DNA from: Ceratotherium simum simum
Lineage: Eukaryota; Chordata; Mammalia; Perissodactyla; Rhinocerotidae
DNA length: 64,000 nt
NCBI RefSeq assembly: GCF_000283155.1
Contig: NW_004454173.1
Location: 10,366,146 to 10,430,145 of the forward strand
Direction of reading: 5' to 3'
The notes beneath the pieces were generated by a model. The model made no database searches, was not told the origin of the DNA, and worked only from the letters and a program-made list of their open reading frames with translations. Shown here one piece after another: positions 35,280-46,803 of this stretch. Numbering within the stretch: the stretch's first letter is position 1; every line of letters begins with the position of its first letter. The position numbers and the translations under genes were made by a program.

Positions 35280-35775
35280 TGGCCATCCTCTCAACAACTA
35301 GCCATCAACTCCAACCTAATTGTATGTCCCCTTCTCCGAACCCGTGTGCTTCCATGGAGCATGTGTCATTTCCAGCCCCTCAGGCAGTGAACCATGACTG
35401 GGCCAATCGGTGGTGATGGGCATTCCTCTCGCTATGACTATTTTAGGCATGGGCGCATAATGAATTTCCAGCCAACGACACTTACTGCGAGGCTTCTCAG
35501 AAAGTGTGTGTGATCATTAATAAAAAGAATCACAGGTGAAGAAACAGTCCCTTTTCCACTGGACATTGTTGAGTGTGGGTGTGATCACTGGCTGATTGTA
35601 CTAATCTTGTGAACTTGAAGCTGACAAGATGAGCAGCAGAGCAGAAAAACAGAATTTGCATTCTTGCTAACAACCAACCCTGGAAATGCTCCACTTCTGA
35701 ACTTATGTGAGGTAATATGTTCTTTATTTAGCTAACTTGAATTGAGCTGTTATTTGCAGCCAGAAGTATCCTAAT
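35280..35775 (+). mobile_element. Old LTR-like element, family uncertain
   Basis: Non-coding stretch with phrases common in old mammalian LTRs: ATGACTGGGCCAATCGGTG, then GAGCTGTTATTTGCAGCC and an AGAAGTATCCTAAT end. Confidence 0.35.
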
Positions 35776-36399
35776 ATTCTACCACAAGGTATGTATATAA
35801 CAAAGATCAAAGGACAGCAAAAACAGCAGCCCCCTGTCCCTCCTCTTCTGCCTCTCTCTCTTCTCCAGAGGGAACCACCTTCGACTCTTTTGGCTGTTTG
35901 GCACGTGATTAACTTACATGCTTCTAAATAATATGCTTAAACCGCTATTTTCTTGATTTATCCAGAAAGAATATTGACTTCCTCCAACGGAAGAGGAAAA
36001 CTAAGCATCTGCACACCCCTCCACTCTCCTTCCCTGTTTCCAATATACTTTTACAGCTTTTGATTAAATCAATATTGTGCTTACATTATTATGACTACAT
36101 AAATATTATTCAACACTGGGTCAAGTAGTGTACTATGATTACATTTCTTTTCTTATACAATTTTTTACCCCTTGGAGTTAAAAACCACCCCCCACCCCTA
36201 TTCATTTGCATGGTTTTCCGTGTGCCTAATATAGAGTTGTAATATCCTTTCAAAGTAATTTTTTTTCCTATTAAAATTTCTTGTCTCTTCTCTTTTCCTC
36301 CTTCTTCTCATTCTCCCCTCCTCTTTTATTTCCAAACCCACTTCCATTCTCTTCTCCCCTTGGTATACTAGGCAACCCTCTATGGTGATTAATATGTAT

Positions 36400-38430
36400 A
36401 ACTGTTTGTATGTTCTTGCAAAATGTTGTTTTTTGTATATTTTAAATTTATATAAATGGTTTCCCCACAGATGCGTTCTGTTTCTTACTGTGAATTTCAT
36501 TGGGTAGTATATTTTTATGATCAAGCCATATGGCTAAATGTACATCTAGTCTGTGGCTTGCAAATACTGCAGAATACTTCATTTTGTACATCCACCACAT
36601 TTTCACCTCCCTTGTCTCCCAGGGGGGGATATCCAGGTGGTCTCCGACTTCATGACATCACAAATAATGCCTAATAATGGACCTGTATGAAAATGGCTTT
36701 GGGATATTACAGCAAGCGGTGCAATTGCCAGGTCAGAGGGTACAGGCACACATATTCTTTTGCTCTCCAGATTAGCTGTTATCTGTGTGTCTACACTCCC
36801 ATCAGCAGCGCACGAGGGTTCCTATATGCTCACATGCCTTCAACATTTGATATCATTTAATTTTCTAATTTTTGTAACTCTAAAAGGTATAAAGTAACTG
36901 TTATAAGTCTTCATTTCTCTAATTACTAAGGAGTTTAATGATCTTTTCATTTTCTTCTGAAATTTGCCTTTTCATAATCTTTGCTCATTTTTCCATTGGC
37001 ATTGTTTTCCTTTATTGATTTGCAGGAGTTCCTTCTGTGTTCTAAATTTAACCACTTGTTGATTTCAAATATCTTTTTTCCCATTCTGTCATTTACCTGT
37101 ATATCTTTTGTGACCAGAAATGCTCAATTTTGATATAATCAAATTTCTTTTGTTTTTGCCTTATACTTCATACTTTTGAAGTTTAGGAAGTCATTTGCCA
37201 CCTCTAGGTCACAGAGATATTCTCCCACACTTCCTTGTATTAAATTTATAGTTTTACTCATCATTTAAGGAAGCTAGTTTCATTTTTCTCTATATAAGTG
37301 AGCTAGTATCCTCAATACCATCTAATAACAAACTCTCCCTTTTCCATTATGCCACCTTTATAAAATATTAAGTTGCCATATATCCATGCTCTGTCTAAGG
37401 CCATATCACAGTTTTTACTACTATGATTTTGTGGAATGTCTTAATACCTGTTAGGGAAAATCCTTTTCTTTTTTAAGATTACTTAGCTATTTGTGAATCT
37501 TATTCCTCCATACGAATTTTAAAGTAAGTTTGGATTCCTCAAAAAACCCAACTGGAATTTGGTTGGGATTACATTGATTTTTCAGATTAAATTTATAACG
37601 TTCACTTTTATATCATCATCTCATTGGAAGCATGGAAAGTTTTTTAGATCATTTTCTATGTCTTTATTGGAATTTTAAAGTTTTCTCCAAATAGATTTTG
37701 TATATTCTTAGTCAACTGCTTGATACTTTTAAACTTTTGCTGCTATCGTGAAATGATATTCTTTGGATTTTCATAGGCTGACCCTATTCTGGCAACTTTG
37801 CTGAATCTCTTAATAGTTCGAATAGTTTGTCAATCGTTGGATTTTCTAGGTATATATCATTTGCAAAGGACACTGTTTTTCCTCTTTGCTTCCAATCCTT
37901 ACACATTATGCTTCTTTTTCTTTCCTTATAGTGTTAGCCAGAATCTGTAGTACTGTGACAGGCTTCCTCACTGAGTCTTGGTCTTAAAGGGAAAGTATTT
38001 AATCTAACATTTCTCCACTAAGATTAACATTTACTGTAGATTTTTGATATATAAACCTCAACCAAGTTAAAAAAATTATTCTATTGATAGCATGATGTTT
38101 ATATTTTTCATAAATAGATGTGAAACCTTACCATGTTTTCCTTTATCAATTAAAATAATCGTGATTTTCTTCCTTTTTGTTCATTACTGTGATAGATTTT
38201 CTGATGTTGAGTCATCTTACTTGGTCATTTTTTTTTAAAATACACCATTGGAATTGGTTAGCTAATATTTTTAACTGTGAATATATATTCATAAACAAAA
38301 TGGACTTAACTTTTTTCATTTTCATCTGGTTTCCCAATCAACATTACATTAGCCTTAAATTCCATTTTGTCAACAAAATTAAGAGTGCTACCCTGACTTT
38401 TGGGGTCATATTGGTCTGGCATATCTCTTT
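36400..38430 (-). mobile_element. Ancient L1, antisense ORF2 region
   Basis: Continuous antisense-L1 resemblance over about 2 kb: ACACTCCCATCAGCAGCG, GGTTGGGATTACATTGATTT, CAACTTTGCTGAATCTC, then ATCATTTGCAAAGGACAC. All reading frames are broken. The older end near 36400 is poorly defined. Confidence 0.7.
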
Positions 38431-39427
38431 TTTTTTGTAACAGCTTTATTCAGATAAATTCTTATACTATACAATTCATCTATTTAAAGTGTACAATTCA
38501 ATGGTTTTTAATATATTCAGTTGTGCAACCATAATCACAATCAATTTTAGAATATTTTCATCACCCCTAAAAAGAAATCCCATACCCTTTAGCTATCATC
38601 CACCAATCCTCTCATTTTCTCCCACCTCCTAGCCCTAGGTAACCACTAATATATGTTCTTTCTTTAAAGATTTGATTCTTCAGAACAATTAATGTAAATG
38701 GAATTATACAATATGTGATCTTTTGTGGCTATTTTTACTTAGCATGTTTTCAAGATTAATCCAAGTTGTAGCACGTATTAGTACTTTATTCCTTTTTATG
38801 GCTAAATAATACTTCATTGTATGGATATAACATATTTTACCCATTCATCTATTGATGGACATTTGGGTTGTTTCTACCTTTTGGCTATTATGAATAATAC
38901 TGTTATGAACATTCATTTTTTGTGGACATATGTTTTCAATTGTCTTCAGCATACACCTAGGAGAGGAATTGCTGAGTCAAATGGCAACTGTTTAATTGTT
39001 TGAGGAACTGCCAGACCGCAGCTGTACTATCTTACATTCCCATCAGCAGTGTGTGAAGCTTTCAATTTTCCACATCCTCGCCAACACTTTTTTTGATTAC
39101 AGCCATCCCAGTGGGTGTGAAGTAGTATCTCACTGTGGTTTTGATTTGCATTTCCTTAATGATTAGTGATGCTGAGCATCTTTTTTTTGTGTTTAGTGAC
39201 CATTCGTATATCTTCTTTGGAGAAATGTCTCTTCAGATCCTTTGACAATTTAAAAAATTGGGTCGTCTTTTTATTATTGAGTGGTAAGTTTTTTTTTTAT
39301 GTTTTGGATGCAAGTTGTTATCTGATATATTATTTACAAATATTTTCTCCCACTCTGTGGGTTGGTATACTTTTTCTCATCCTTTTATTTTTTAACCTAT
39401 GTCTTTAAGTGAATTTTATTTACTTTT
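38431..39427 (-). mobile_element. L1M-type 3' end, antisense
   Basis: Antisense L1 3' UTR and ORF2 C-terminus in order: TAAAGTGTACAATTCAATGG, GTTGTGCAACCATAATCAC, ATGGACATTTGGGTTG, TTGAGGAACTGCCAGAC, then AGCATCTTTTTTTTGTG and GGAGAAATGTCTCTTCAG. An ERE interrupts its distal end. Confidence 0.85.
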
Positions 39428-39634
39428 TTTTTTTAATTTTATTTATTTATTTTTCCCCCAAAGCCCCAGTGGATAGTTGTATGTCATAGCTGCACATCCT
39501 TCTAGTTGCTGTATGTGGGACACGGTCTCAGCATGGCTGGAGAAGCAGCGTGTCGGTGCGCGCCCGGGATCCAAACCCAGGCCACCAGCAGTGGAGCGCG
39601 AGCACTTAACCACTAAACCACAGGGCCGGCCCTG
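39428..39634 (-). mobile_element. ERE SINE, short form
   Basis: Minus-strand copy inserted at the end of the L1M. A 13-base target duplication TTTATTTACTTTT flanks it (39415-39427 and 39635-39647). Confidence 0.92.
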
Positions 39635-40562
39635 TTTATTTACTTTTGAAAGCTTTTAAATTATTTTCAATATGAGGGTCTCTTTTAATTGGTGATTTTA
39701 ATCCACTTATACCATTTTCCACATGGTTGAATGCATTGGGTAACTTGTCAGTTCATTTTTCTCCCTGGGCATCTCCCTCCTGATAGCTCTCATCCTCTTG
39801 TTCCAATCTGGCCTTAATACTGTAGTCCTGCTGGAAAGCTGTTATCCTGCCACTTTGCTGGCTTGGTGCCCTGATTTCTGGTATCTCCTCTTCCTTGATT
39901 TACTCTCTTATATTTTGTGAAGTACATCCTCTAGTAGCCTTTTAAAAAGCTGCATAGAAAGTAAAGTTTGAAATCTTGTATGTCTGAAAATGTTTTTAAC
40001 TTCACGCTTGAGGGCAGTTTGACTGGTCATAGAATTATAGGTTGAAAAAGCAATTATCTCCTGAAATCCAAATCTCTTTTATTTCCTGGGTTCAGCCAAT
40101 GAGTTTAGTTAGCAATGGACACTGTGATAAATTTGGTTCCTGAGTTTCAGAGAGCAAGTAGGAAATGTTCACTTCAACAAGGGATGTCTCAAAAACTTTA
40201 TTGTAATCTATTTGCTTCATGAGTTTGGAGACTATCGTAAATTCAGATAGCAGGAATTTGTCCTCAGGACTTTGAAGGCATTGATCCACCATTTTTTGTC
40301 ATCCAGACTTGCTAATGAGGAGTCTAATGTAGATGTTATTCTTGTTCCTAAGTGTTTTTCCCTCCTCTTTGGAAACTTCTAATATTTTTTCTTTATTCTT
40401 GAAGTTCTAAAACTGCACAGTGCTATGCCTTGGTGTGGGTCTTTTTCATTCATTACACTTGACACTGTGTTGGGCCTTTCAAACTGAAGAGAAGTTCTGG
40501 GATAGCCTCTTATGATCTTTCATTTTAATAATCCCTCTCCTTGTGTTTAAAAATTTTTTTCA

Positions 40563-40795
40563 GGGGCTGGCCTGGTGGCACAAGCGGTCAAGTGCGCGCG
40601 CTCTGCTGCGGTGGCCCAGGGTTCGCCAGTTCAGATCCCAGGCGCACACTGACGCACCACTTGTCAAGTCATGCTGTGGCGGCATCCCATATAGAGGAAG
40701 ATGGGCATGGATGTTAGCCCAGGGCCAGCCTTCCTCAAAAAAGGAGGATTGGCAGATGTTAGCTCAGGGACAATCTTCCTCACAAAAAAAAAAAA
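40563..40795 (+). mobile_element. ERE SINE, alternative-head subfamily
   Basis: Head GGGGCTGGCCTGGTGGCAC, then the GAGGAAGATGGGCATGG body and two tail units ending in poly(A). The B-box region reads GTTCAGATCCC. Confidence 0.9.
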
Positions 40796-41179
40796 GTCAC
40801 TTTGTAAAACTATTAGTCTGATATTAGACCCCTATATTTATCTTCTGTGGCTTTTATCTTTTCTCTCATTTTGTCTCTCTGAGTTCTACTTTCAGAGATA
40901 TTTCTTCATCTGCATCTTCCAACTCTATTAATTACTTCTGAATTTTAAATATTTTTAAAACCTCTACTGTTCTGATAACTTCTGTTTCATTTCCTGTTGT
41001 TTTCTAAATGCACTATCTCCAAAAGTCTTTTTAACCAGCTTTTTCCACTTACAACATAGTCAGCATTGTCTCATATCCTAAATATCTTGAAAACATGGCT
41101 TTTCACTTTTATATGGTGCTCCATCAAAAGATCAAGATGTACCAAAGATTTTAACAGCACGAGACATTATCAAATCCGT

Positions 41180-41441
41180 GTTTTTGATGTTCAGCCTTGA
41201 ACGAGTGGGAAGAATGAACTGGAGCAGATTAGAGACAGGGTGTGTAATCTAGGTGAGGAATGATGCAAGTCTCATCTAAGGCAGTCATGGTGGGTAGAGG
41301 CAAAAGGACAGCTGGCAGATCTCAGGAGGGGGAACGGCATAGGACTTGGTGATTGACTGATTAGAAGAAAAGAGAAACGTCCAGAATTACCCTTAGGTTT
41401 ATGGTTTGGACAACACCAAGAATAGCTGAATTTCTCCAATT
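41180..41441 (-). mobile_element. L2-type LINE fragment
   Basis: It resembles the reverse strand of an L2-class repeat: TAGGTGAGGAATGATGCAAG, then GGACTTGGTGATTGACTGAT. Noncoding. Confidence 0.5.
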
Positions 41442-41457
41442 AAGAATTATATATTTT

Positions 41458-41695
41458 GGGGGCTGGCCTGGTGGTGCAAGTGGTTAAGTGCGTGCGCTCC
41501 GCTGCGGCGGCCAGGGGTCTACCGGTTTGGATCCCGGGCGCGCAGTGATGCACCGCTTGTCAGGCCATGCTGTGGCAGTGTCCCATATAAAGTGGAGGAG
41601 GATGGGCATGGACGTTAGCCCAGGGCCAGTCTTCCTCAGCAGAAAGAGGAGTATTGGCAGATGTTAGCTCAGGGCGGATCTTCCTCACAAAAAAA
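41458..41695 (+). mobile_element. ERE SINE, alternative-head subfamily
   Basis: Head GGGGGCTGGCCTGGTGG, body ATAAAGTGGAGGAGGATGGG and two tail units. A perfect 16-base target duplication AAGAATTATATATTTT flanks it (41442-41457 and 41696-41711). It lies just beyond the probable 3' end of WDR89. Confidence 0.95.
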
Positions 41696-41966
41696 AAGAA
41701 TTATATATTTTAAATACGTCTAACAGTGACTTACCTATTGTTCAGTCTCAAGTGAGTTAGGCTAGATCACAGCTTCAATGTAAGTTGCATTGTTCTACAG
41801 AAAAATAAAAATTTCCCACAGTGTTACAGGCTCAGAGATAAGTCCTTATTAACATTTAAAGAGAAACAGAAAAGGTTCTAAAGTAACATTTGTGTTTTTC
41901 ATGACAATATTTGTAATTCCAAAGATAAAAATAATTTTGCAAATATTTTTATCTATAAAAAGATAT

Positions 41967-41972
41967 TTTATT
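41967..41972 (-). terminator. WDR89: Candidate distal poly(A) signal of WDR89
   Basis: AATAAA on the minus strand about 900 bases after the stop codon, at the far end of a repeat-free AT-rich tract and before the next ERE. Use is not demonstrated. Confidence 0.35.
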
Positions 41973-42340
41973 TTTAATTAAGCATAATAAAAGATACCAA
42001 GCATTTAGAGAGATTAATTTTTAATTAAGATTCTTTGGAGAAATATTTAACAGGAAGGATGAAAAAATCAGCAGTAAACAAAAATTCAAATTTAAAATTA
42101 TGAACGAAACACTATGGAAGAAAATTTTGTCACAAAATATTAGGGTATTTTGAAATAAAAATAGTCATTCTGCTATTATAAATACTTTCATTTTGTGTAT
42201 TTGCTTTGAGTCTCAAAACGAATTTTGCAAGAAAATTTCCTTTTCATCAGTGAAACACCTGTTTACTATTTAACCAGCAACATTCAAGTATAGATGCAAA
42301 TATTTACTAAATATATTTTTCTTAAATAGATGCAAATCAC

Positions 42341-42346
42341 TTTATT
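42341..42346 (-). terminator. WDR89: Candidate proximal poly(A) signal of WDR89
   Basis: AATAAA on the minus strand about 520 bases after the stop codon. An alternative to the site at 41967. Confidence 0.35.
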
Positions 42347-42866
42347 TCTAAAAAAGTTTAATTCTATTTAGACTCATTAGAATATTTATATTTAAATACT
42401 CCAATGTAATCTATGAGTATTAAGCAAGAAGGAGCTCTTCAAATGAAAAAAAGTCTGATTTGGTTTTACAAATAATGAAGATGATTTAAAATGTAAAAAA
42501 TTGAGCTTAAAAAAACACAGCTCCAACCACCTGTTTTTTTAAGTCACACGAGCCATCTACTTCTAAAAAGTCCTTATCAAAGCTATTTCTTTAAACCCAA
42601 CATTTACTAGCTCAACAGATGGGCTGTAAAAATGAGGAATGTAATTTTACTTTCAACTCACTGATTATATACTCAACTGATGGCTTTAAAAAAAAATAAT
42701 TTTAGAATACATGAAGACCCAAATTAAACCATTCTCAACATTTTTCCAGGACTGTGTGCTAACTGGCTTGTTTTTACATATGAACTTAAACATGTCTACC
42801 ACAGGTAATACACAAAAGTAATTACTTGCAACTATAAAACCTACCAAGTAAACTCCCAATGTAATA

Positions 42867-44030
42867 TCACTGCTTTTTCCTTCTCTTATAAGAATCATTA
42901 CTGTGAACTCGAACTCGCTGGTACACAGAGGAAGCTATTTTCATGCTGTCTTTCTTTGTGAATGTCTTCTCTATTGCTCCAGGTTTCCAAAGTAATAACT
43001 GTGCATCTTCTCCTCCAGTTAGCAAGGAATCATCCTGCGTATTCCAACAGAAAGAACGGACTGTAGCAGCATGCCCTCCCTGAAGGCTGGTCACATGGAT
43101 CAATCCTGATGTAGTACAGCTCATTAAGTGAATAATTCCTGTGTTTGTTCCTCCAACGGCAAACAATTTGTCCATCTTTTCATGATACAGGCCACCAATC
43201 AAATAGTCCAAATTACCTTCTTTCATGTTAATTACTTCTCTGACATCCTGGATGTTCAAACGTGTAATTGGTTCATCAGTATCAAGATGATTAAGATCCC
43301 ACCAACAAAATCCTTCATCATGTGTCATGCAGTAAATCTGTTTATAATCTTTCCCAGACCAACCAATGTAGCTTACTGATGAAACTGAGTTACAGGTTGT
43401 AACCAGTGCATCTTCTTCATTATCAACACTAATATCAAATACATTTACCAGACCATCAGTTGAACCTGAGACTACCATGTTGGGATTGCTGGGATGGAAA
43501 CATACTTGAGTGACATCATCACTATGTGTCTCTGAATATGCACCAAGTGGGTCTTTGGTAGTAGACAAATCCTGAGAATTAATTCTTGCATCCCAAAATA
43601 CCAACAAGGCATCATCATCAACTTTTTCTGTACCAGCACAAATGACATGATCATTACAACTGATATCAAAACTAATAAAAATATTGGAAGGGTAACCCTT
43701 AAACAGCTGGACAGGTTTTTCACTGGCTACTCGAGCATCCCAACATTTTACAGTGCCATCAGTACATGATGAATATACACTGTCACAAGAATTTGCAAAT
43801 TTGACTCCATTAAGAAGTCCAGGATTTCCACTAAATTCTCGAAGTATGTTTAACCTTTCTTTATCATATATTCTGATTGATCCATTAGAACATAAAACAG
43901 CAAGCAAGCTTCCTTTTTCTGTTTGTGCAGTCTTTGATGTGTCTATGCCAAGCAGATAAGTAGGCTCTTTAGTTCCTGAGGAACGTCTAACAATGTTCAG
44001 ATTAGTAAATTGTTCTTCAATCTTCTCCAT
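42867..44030 (-). CDS. WDR89: WDR89, WD repeat-containing protein 89, complete
   Basis: A complete 387-residue WD40-repeat protein encoded in one exon. I recognise it as WDR89 from MEKIEEQFTNLNIV at the start, TDGTVKCWDARVASEKPV (90-107), ETHSDDVTQVCFHPSNPN (167-184) and the basic tail YKRRKKQ. WD-type strand ends are visible at SIRIYD (51-56), VKCWDAR (94-100), LLVFWDAR (142-149), LVNVFDI (194-200), GFCWWDL (240-246) and QLLLWKP (344-350). The last repeat, GGHAATVRSFCW (318-329), carries the classic GH and is followed by GGEDAQ. The protein should fold as a beta-propeller scaffold; its molecular role is poorly characterised. The start is ATG 44030-44028 with G at -3 and G at +4. An in-frame extension upstream to 44048 begins with TTG (then GATGCC), which is not a credible eukaryotic start, and the 387-residue length matches the human protein. 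No stops or frameshifts occur. The intron acceptor upstream shows that this is the spliced gene and not a processed copy. Confidence 0.96.
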   Translation of the reverse strand: MEKIEEQFTNLNIVRRSSGTKEPTYLLGIDTSKTAQTEKGSLLAVLCSNGSIRIYDKERLNILREFSGNPGLLNGVKFANSCDSVYSSCTDGTVKCWDARVASEKPVQLFKGYPSNIFISFDISCNDHVICAGTEKVDDDALLVFWDARINSQDLSTTKDPLGAYSETHSDDVTQVCFHPSNPNMVVSGSTDGLVNVFDISVDNEEDALVTTCNSVSSVSYIGWSGKDYKQIYCMTHDEGFCWWDLNHLDTDEPITRLNIQDVREVINMKEGNLDYLIGGLYHEKMDKLFAVGGTNTGIIHLMSCTTSGLIHVTSLQGGHAATVRSFCWNTQDDSLLTGGEDAQLLLWKPGAIEKTFTKKDSMKIASSVYQRVRVHSNDSYKRRKKQ

Positions 44031-44089
44031 ATCAGGAGTGGCATCCAAGGTAGTAAAAATCTATAATAAAAATACAAAAATTAAAATTA
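44031..44089 (-). other. WDR89: WDR89 coding-exon splice acceptor, branch region and 5' UTR
   Basis: On the minus strand CTAATTTTAATTTTTG, then TATTTTTATTATAG, precedes the exon. The AG is at 44062-44061 and 30 bases of 5' UTR (44031-44060) come before the ATG. A branch-point-like CTAAT lies about 28 bases upstream, touching the boundary with an ERE at 44090. Acceptor use is inferred from the motif and from the coding exon's position. Confidence 0.7.
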
Positions 44090-44293
44090 GGGCCGGCCCC
44101 GTGGCTTGGCGGTTAAGTGCGCGCACTGTGCTGCCGGCGGCCCAGGTTCGGATCCCGGGTGCGCACTGACGCACCGCTCCTCTGGCCATGCTGGGGCCGC
44201 GTCCCACATACAGCAACTAGAAGGATCTGCAGCTATGACAGACAACTATCTGCTGGGGCTTTGGGGGAAAAATAAATAAATAAAAAAAAATCT
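44090..44293 (+). mobile_element. ERE SINE, short form, next to WDR89 splice acceptor
   Basis: A well-preserved copy antisense to WDR89. A 9-base target duplication TTAAAATTA flanks it (44081-44089 and 44294-44302). Its head lies 28 bases upstream of the acceptor AG of the only WDR89 coding exon. Confidence 0.95.
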
Positions 44294-44679
44294 TTAAAAT
44301 TAAACCCAAAGCGTCTCTAAAATTGTAATTAAACCATGAACATTTCCCTCTGAGGGCTGGCACAAAACAACAGAAATAAAATCTATTTTAATATTTTAAT
44401 CATTTCCCTGCCATGATATAACAAAAACTCAGTTGCCTCCTTCTCACTCAATCACTCTTGAATACCAAATCTACCATATATACTTTATGCTAGTAAGAGA
44501 ATGTAAATACATGTACATACATTGCTCATGAATTCCTTTTAGCTCAAACCCAATTATTGGTCCTACTCATCCTACTCATAGTCCTCACCATTAGCCAGGG
44601 TCTCCAATTTGGAATCCTCTTCTCCTGGACCCAGCTGCCTTATATAACTTTAGAATCTAAACATAAATGTGTAGGCAGA

Positions 44680-44874
44680 AAAACAGTCCCCTAAAGATGT
44701 CCATGCCTTAATCCCTGGAATCTGTGACTATGTTAGGTTACATGGCAAAGAGGAATTGAAGTTGCAGATAGAATTAAGGTTGCTAATCAGTTGACCTTAA
44801 AATAGGGAGATTATTCTGGATTATCTAGGTGGGCCCAATGTAATCACTAGTGTCCTTAAAAGCAGAAGAAGGCA
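44680..44874 (+). mobile_element. MaLR-like LTR, 5' part (continues at 46804)
   Basis: Phrases typical of MLT1-type LTRs: AATCCCTGGAATCTGTGAC, GATTATCTAGGTGGGCCC, then GTCCTTAAAAGCAGAAG. The rest of the LTR resumes after the L1 insertion. Confidence 0.65.
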
Positions 44875-46792
44875 AGGTGAAAGACCTAGCCAATGAAAAC
44901 TATAAGACGTTATCGAAAGAAATCGATGATGACATAAAGAAATGGAATGATATTCCATGCACATGGATTGGAAGAATAAACATAGTTAAAATGTCCATAC
45001 TACCTAAAGCAATCTACAGATTCAATGCAATCCCAATCAGAATCCCAATGACATTCTTCACGGAAATAGAACAAAGAATCCTAAAATTCATATGGTACAA
45101 CAAAAGACCCCGAATAGCTAAAGCAATCCTGAGAAAAAAGAACAAGCTAGAGGCATCACAATCCCTGACTTCAAAATATACTACAAACTATAATAATCAA
45201 AACAGCATGGTACTGGTACAAAAACAGACACACAGATCAATGGAACAGAACTGAAAGCCCAGAAATAAACCCACACATCTACGGACAACTAATCTTTGAC
45301 AAAGGAGCCAAGAACATACAACGGAGAAAGGAAAGTCTCTTCAATAAATGGTGTTGGGAAAACCGGACAGCCACACGCAAAAGAATGAAAGTAGACCATT
45401 ATTTTTCGCCATACACAAAGTTAACTCAAAATGGATTAAAACTTGAAGGTAAGACGTGAAACCATAAAGCTCCTAGAAGAGAATATAGGCAGTACACTCT
45501 TTGACATCGGTCTTAGCATCTTTTCGAATACCATTTCTACTTAGGCAAAGGAAAAAAGAAAAAATAAACAAATGGGACTTCATGAAACTAAAGAGCTTCT
45601 GCAAGGCAAAGGAAACCAGGAAAAAAATGAAAAAACAACCCACCAACTGGGAGAAAATATTTAGTTATATATCTGACAAGGGGTTAAACTCCAAAAAATA
45701 TAAAGAACTCATGCAACTCAACAACAAAAAAGCAAACAACCCAATCCAAAAAATGGGCAGAGGATATGAACAGACATTTTTCCAAAGAAGATATACAGAT
45801 GGCCAACAGGCACATGAAAAGATGCTCAACATCACTAATCATTAGGGAAATGCAAATCAAAACTACAGTGAGATATCACTTTACACCTGTTAGAATGGCT
45901 ATAATCACCAAGACAAAAAATAACAAATGTTGGAGAGGATGTGGAGAAAAGGGAACCCTCATACACTGCTGGTGGGAATGCAAACTGGTGCAGCCACTAT
46001 GGAAAACAGCATGGACTTTTCTCAAAAAATTAAAAATAGAGGGGGCCGGCCCGGTGGCGCAAGCGGTTAGGTGCGCGCACTCCGCTGCAGCAGCCCGGGG
46101 TTCGCTGGTTCGGATCCCGGGCGCGCACCGACGCACTGCTTGGCAGGCCATGCTGTGGCGGCGTCCCATATAAAGTGGAGGAAGATGGGCACAGATGTTA
46201 GCCCAGGGCCGTCTTCCTCAGCAAAAAAAGAGGAGGATTGGCGGATGTTAGCACAGGGCTGATCTCCTCACAAAAAAAAATAAAAAAAAAATTAAAAATA
46301 GAAATACCATACAACCCAGCTATCCCACTACTGGGTATTTATCCAAAGAACCTGAAATCAACAATTCAAAGAGACTTACATTCATTGCAGCATTATTCAC
46401 AATAGCCAAGATGTGGAAGCAACCCAAGTGCCCAGTGACTGATGAATAGATAAAGAAATTGTATATATACATACAATGGAATACTACTCAGCCATAAAAA
46501 AGACAAAATCATCCCATTTGTAACAACATGGATGGACCTTGAGGGTATTATGTTAAGTGAATTTAGCCAGACAGAGAAAGACAAATACCGCATGATTTCA
46601 CTCATATGTGGAAGATAAAACAAACACATGGACAAAGAGAACAGATTAGTGGTTACCAGAAGAGAAGGGAGTTGGGGGTGGGCATAAGGGGTAAAGGGGC
46701 ATATATATATATGGTAACTGATAAATAATAATGTACAAACGAAATTTCACGTTATAAACCATTATGACCTCAATAAAATAATTTTTAAAAAA
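44875..46792 (+). mobile_element. L1, 5'-truncated (ORF2 C-terminal part and 3' UTR), split by an ERE
   Basis: Sense L1 with recognisable ORF2 C-terminus: KIPCTW-like [20 protein letters not shown] near 44955-45010, the region encoding [16 protein letters not shown], and the CX3CX7HX4C cysteine motif ([18 protein letters not shown]) near 45930-45980. Stops and frameshifts break the frame, so it is inactive. The 3' UTR ends TCAATAAAATAATTT plus a short A tail. Target duplications of 11 bases with one mismatch flank it (AGAAGAAGGCA 44864-44874; AGTAGAAGGCA 46793-46803). Confidence 0.9.
46041..46285 (+). mobile_element. ERE SINE nested inside the L1
   Basis: Head GGGGGCCGGCCCGGTGGCGC, the GTGGAGGAAGATGGGC body and two tail units. 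A perfect 17-base target duplication AAAAAATTAAAAATAGA flanks it (46024-46040 and 46286-46302). It is younger than the L1 that it interrupts. Confidence 0.95.
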
Positions 46793-46803
46793 AGTAGAAG
46801 GCA

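Larger units (their letters stand above)
17950..41960. other. Intergenic region between PPP2R5E promoter and WDR89 3' end
   Basis: No protein-coding gene was recognised. Apart from the repeats listed, these stretches show nothing that I can name: 18350-19190 (AT-rich; 18580-18720 may be an old L1), 19250-21140, 22890-23310, 24050-24640, 24740-25640, 27500-28390, 29660-30720, 31850-33320 and 34220-35270. A 138-codon frame at 32365-32781 has no recognised similarity and is within chance for this much sequence. Confidence 0.6.
41967..42866 (-). other. WDR89: WDR89 3' UTR (probable extent)
   Basis: A repeat-free, AT-rich stretch following the stop codon, containing several TATTTA-like elements and two AATAAA signals. 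The lack of EREs in a repeat-dense neighbourhood is consistent with transcribed sequence. Confidence 0.45.

Noticed and set aside
42867..44030. Possibility that WDR89 here is a processed retrocopy because its coding region is intronless
   Set aside because: The frame is intact, a splice acceptor and pyrimidine-rich tract precede it, no poly(A) tail or target duplication brackets it, and its position next to PPP2R5E matches human gene order.
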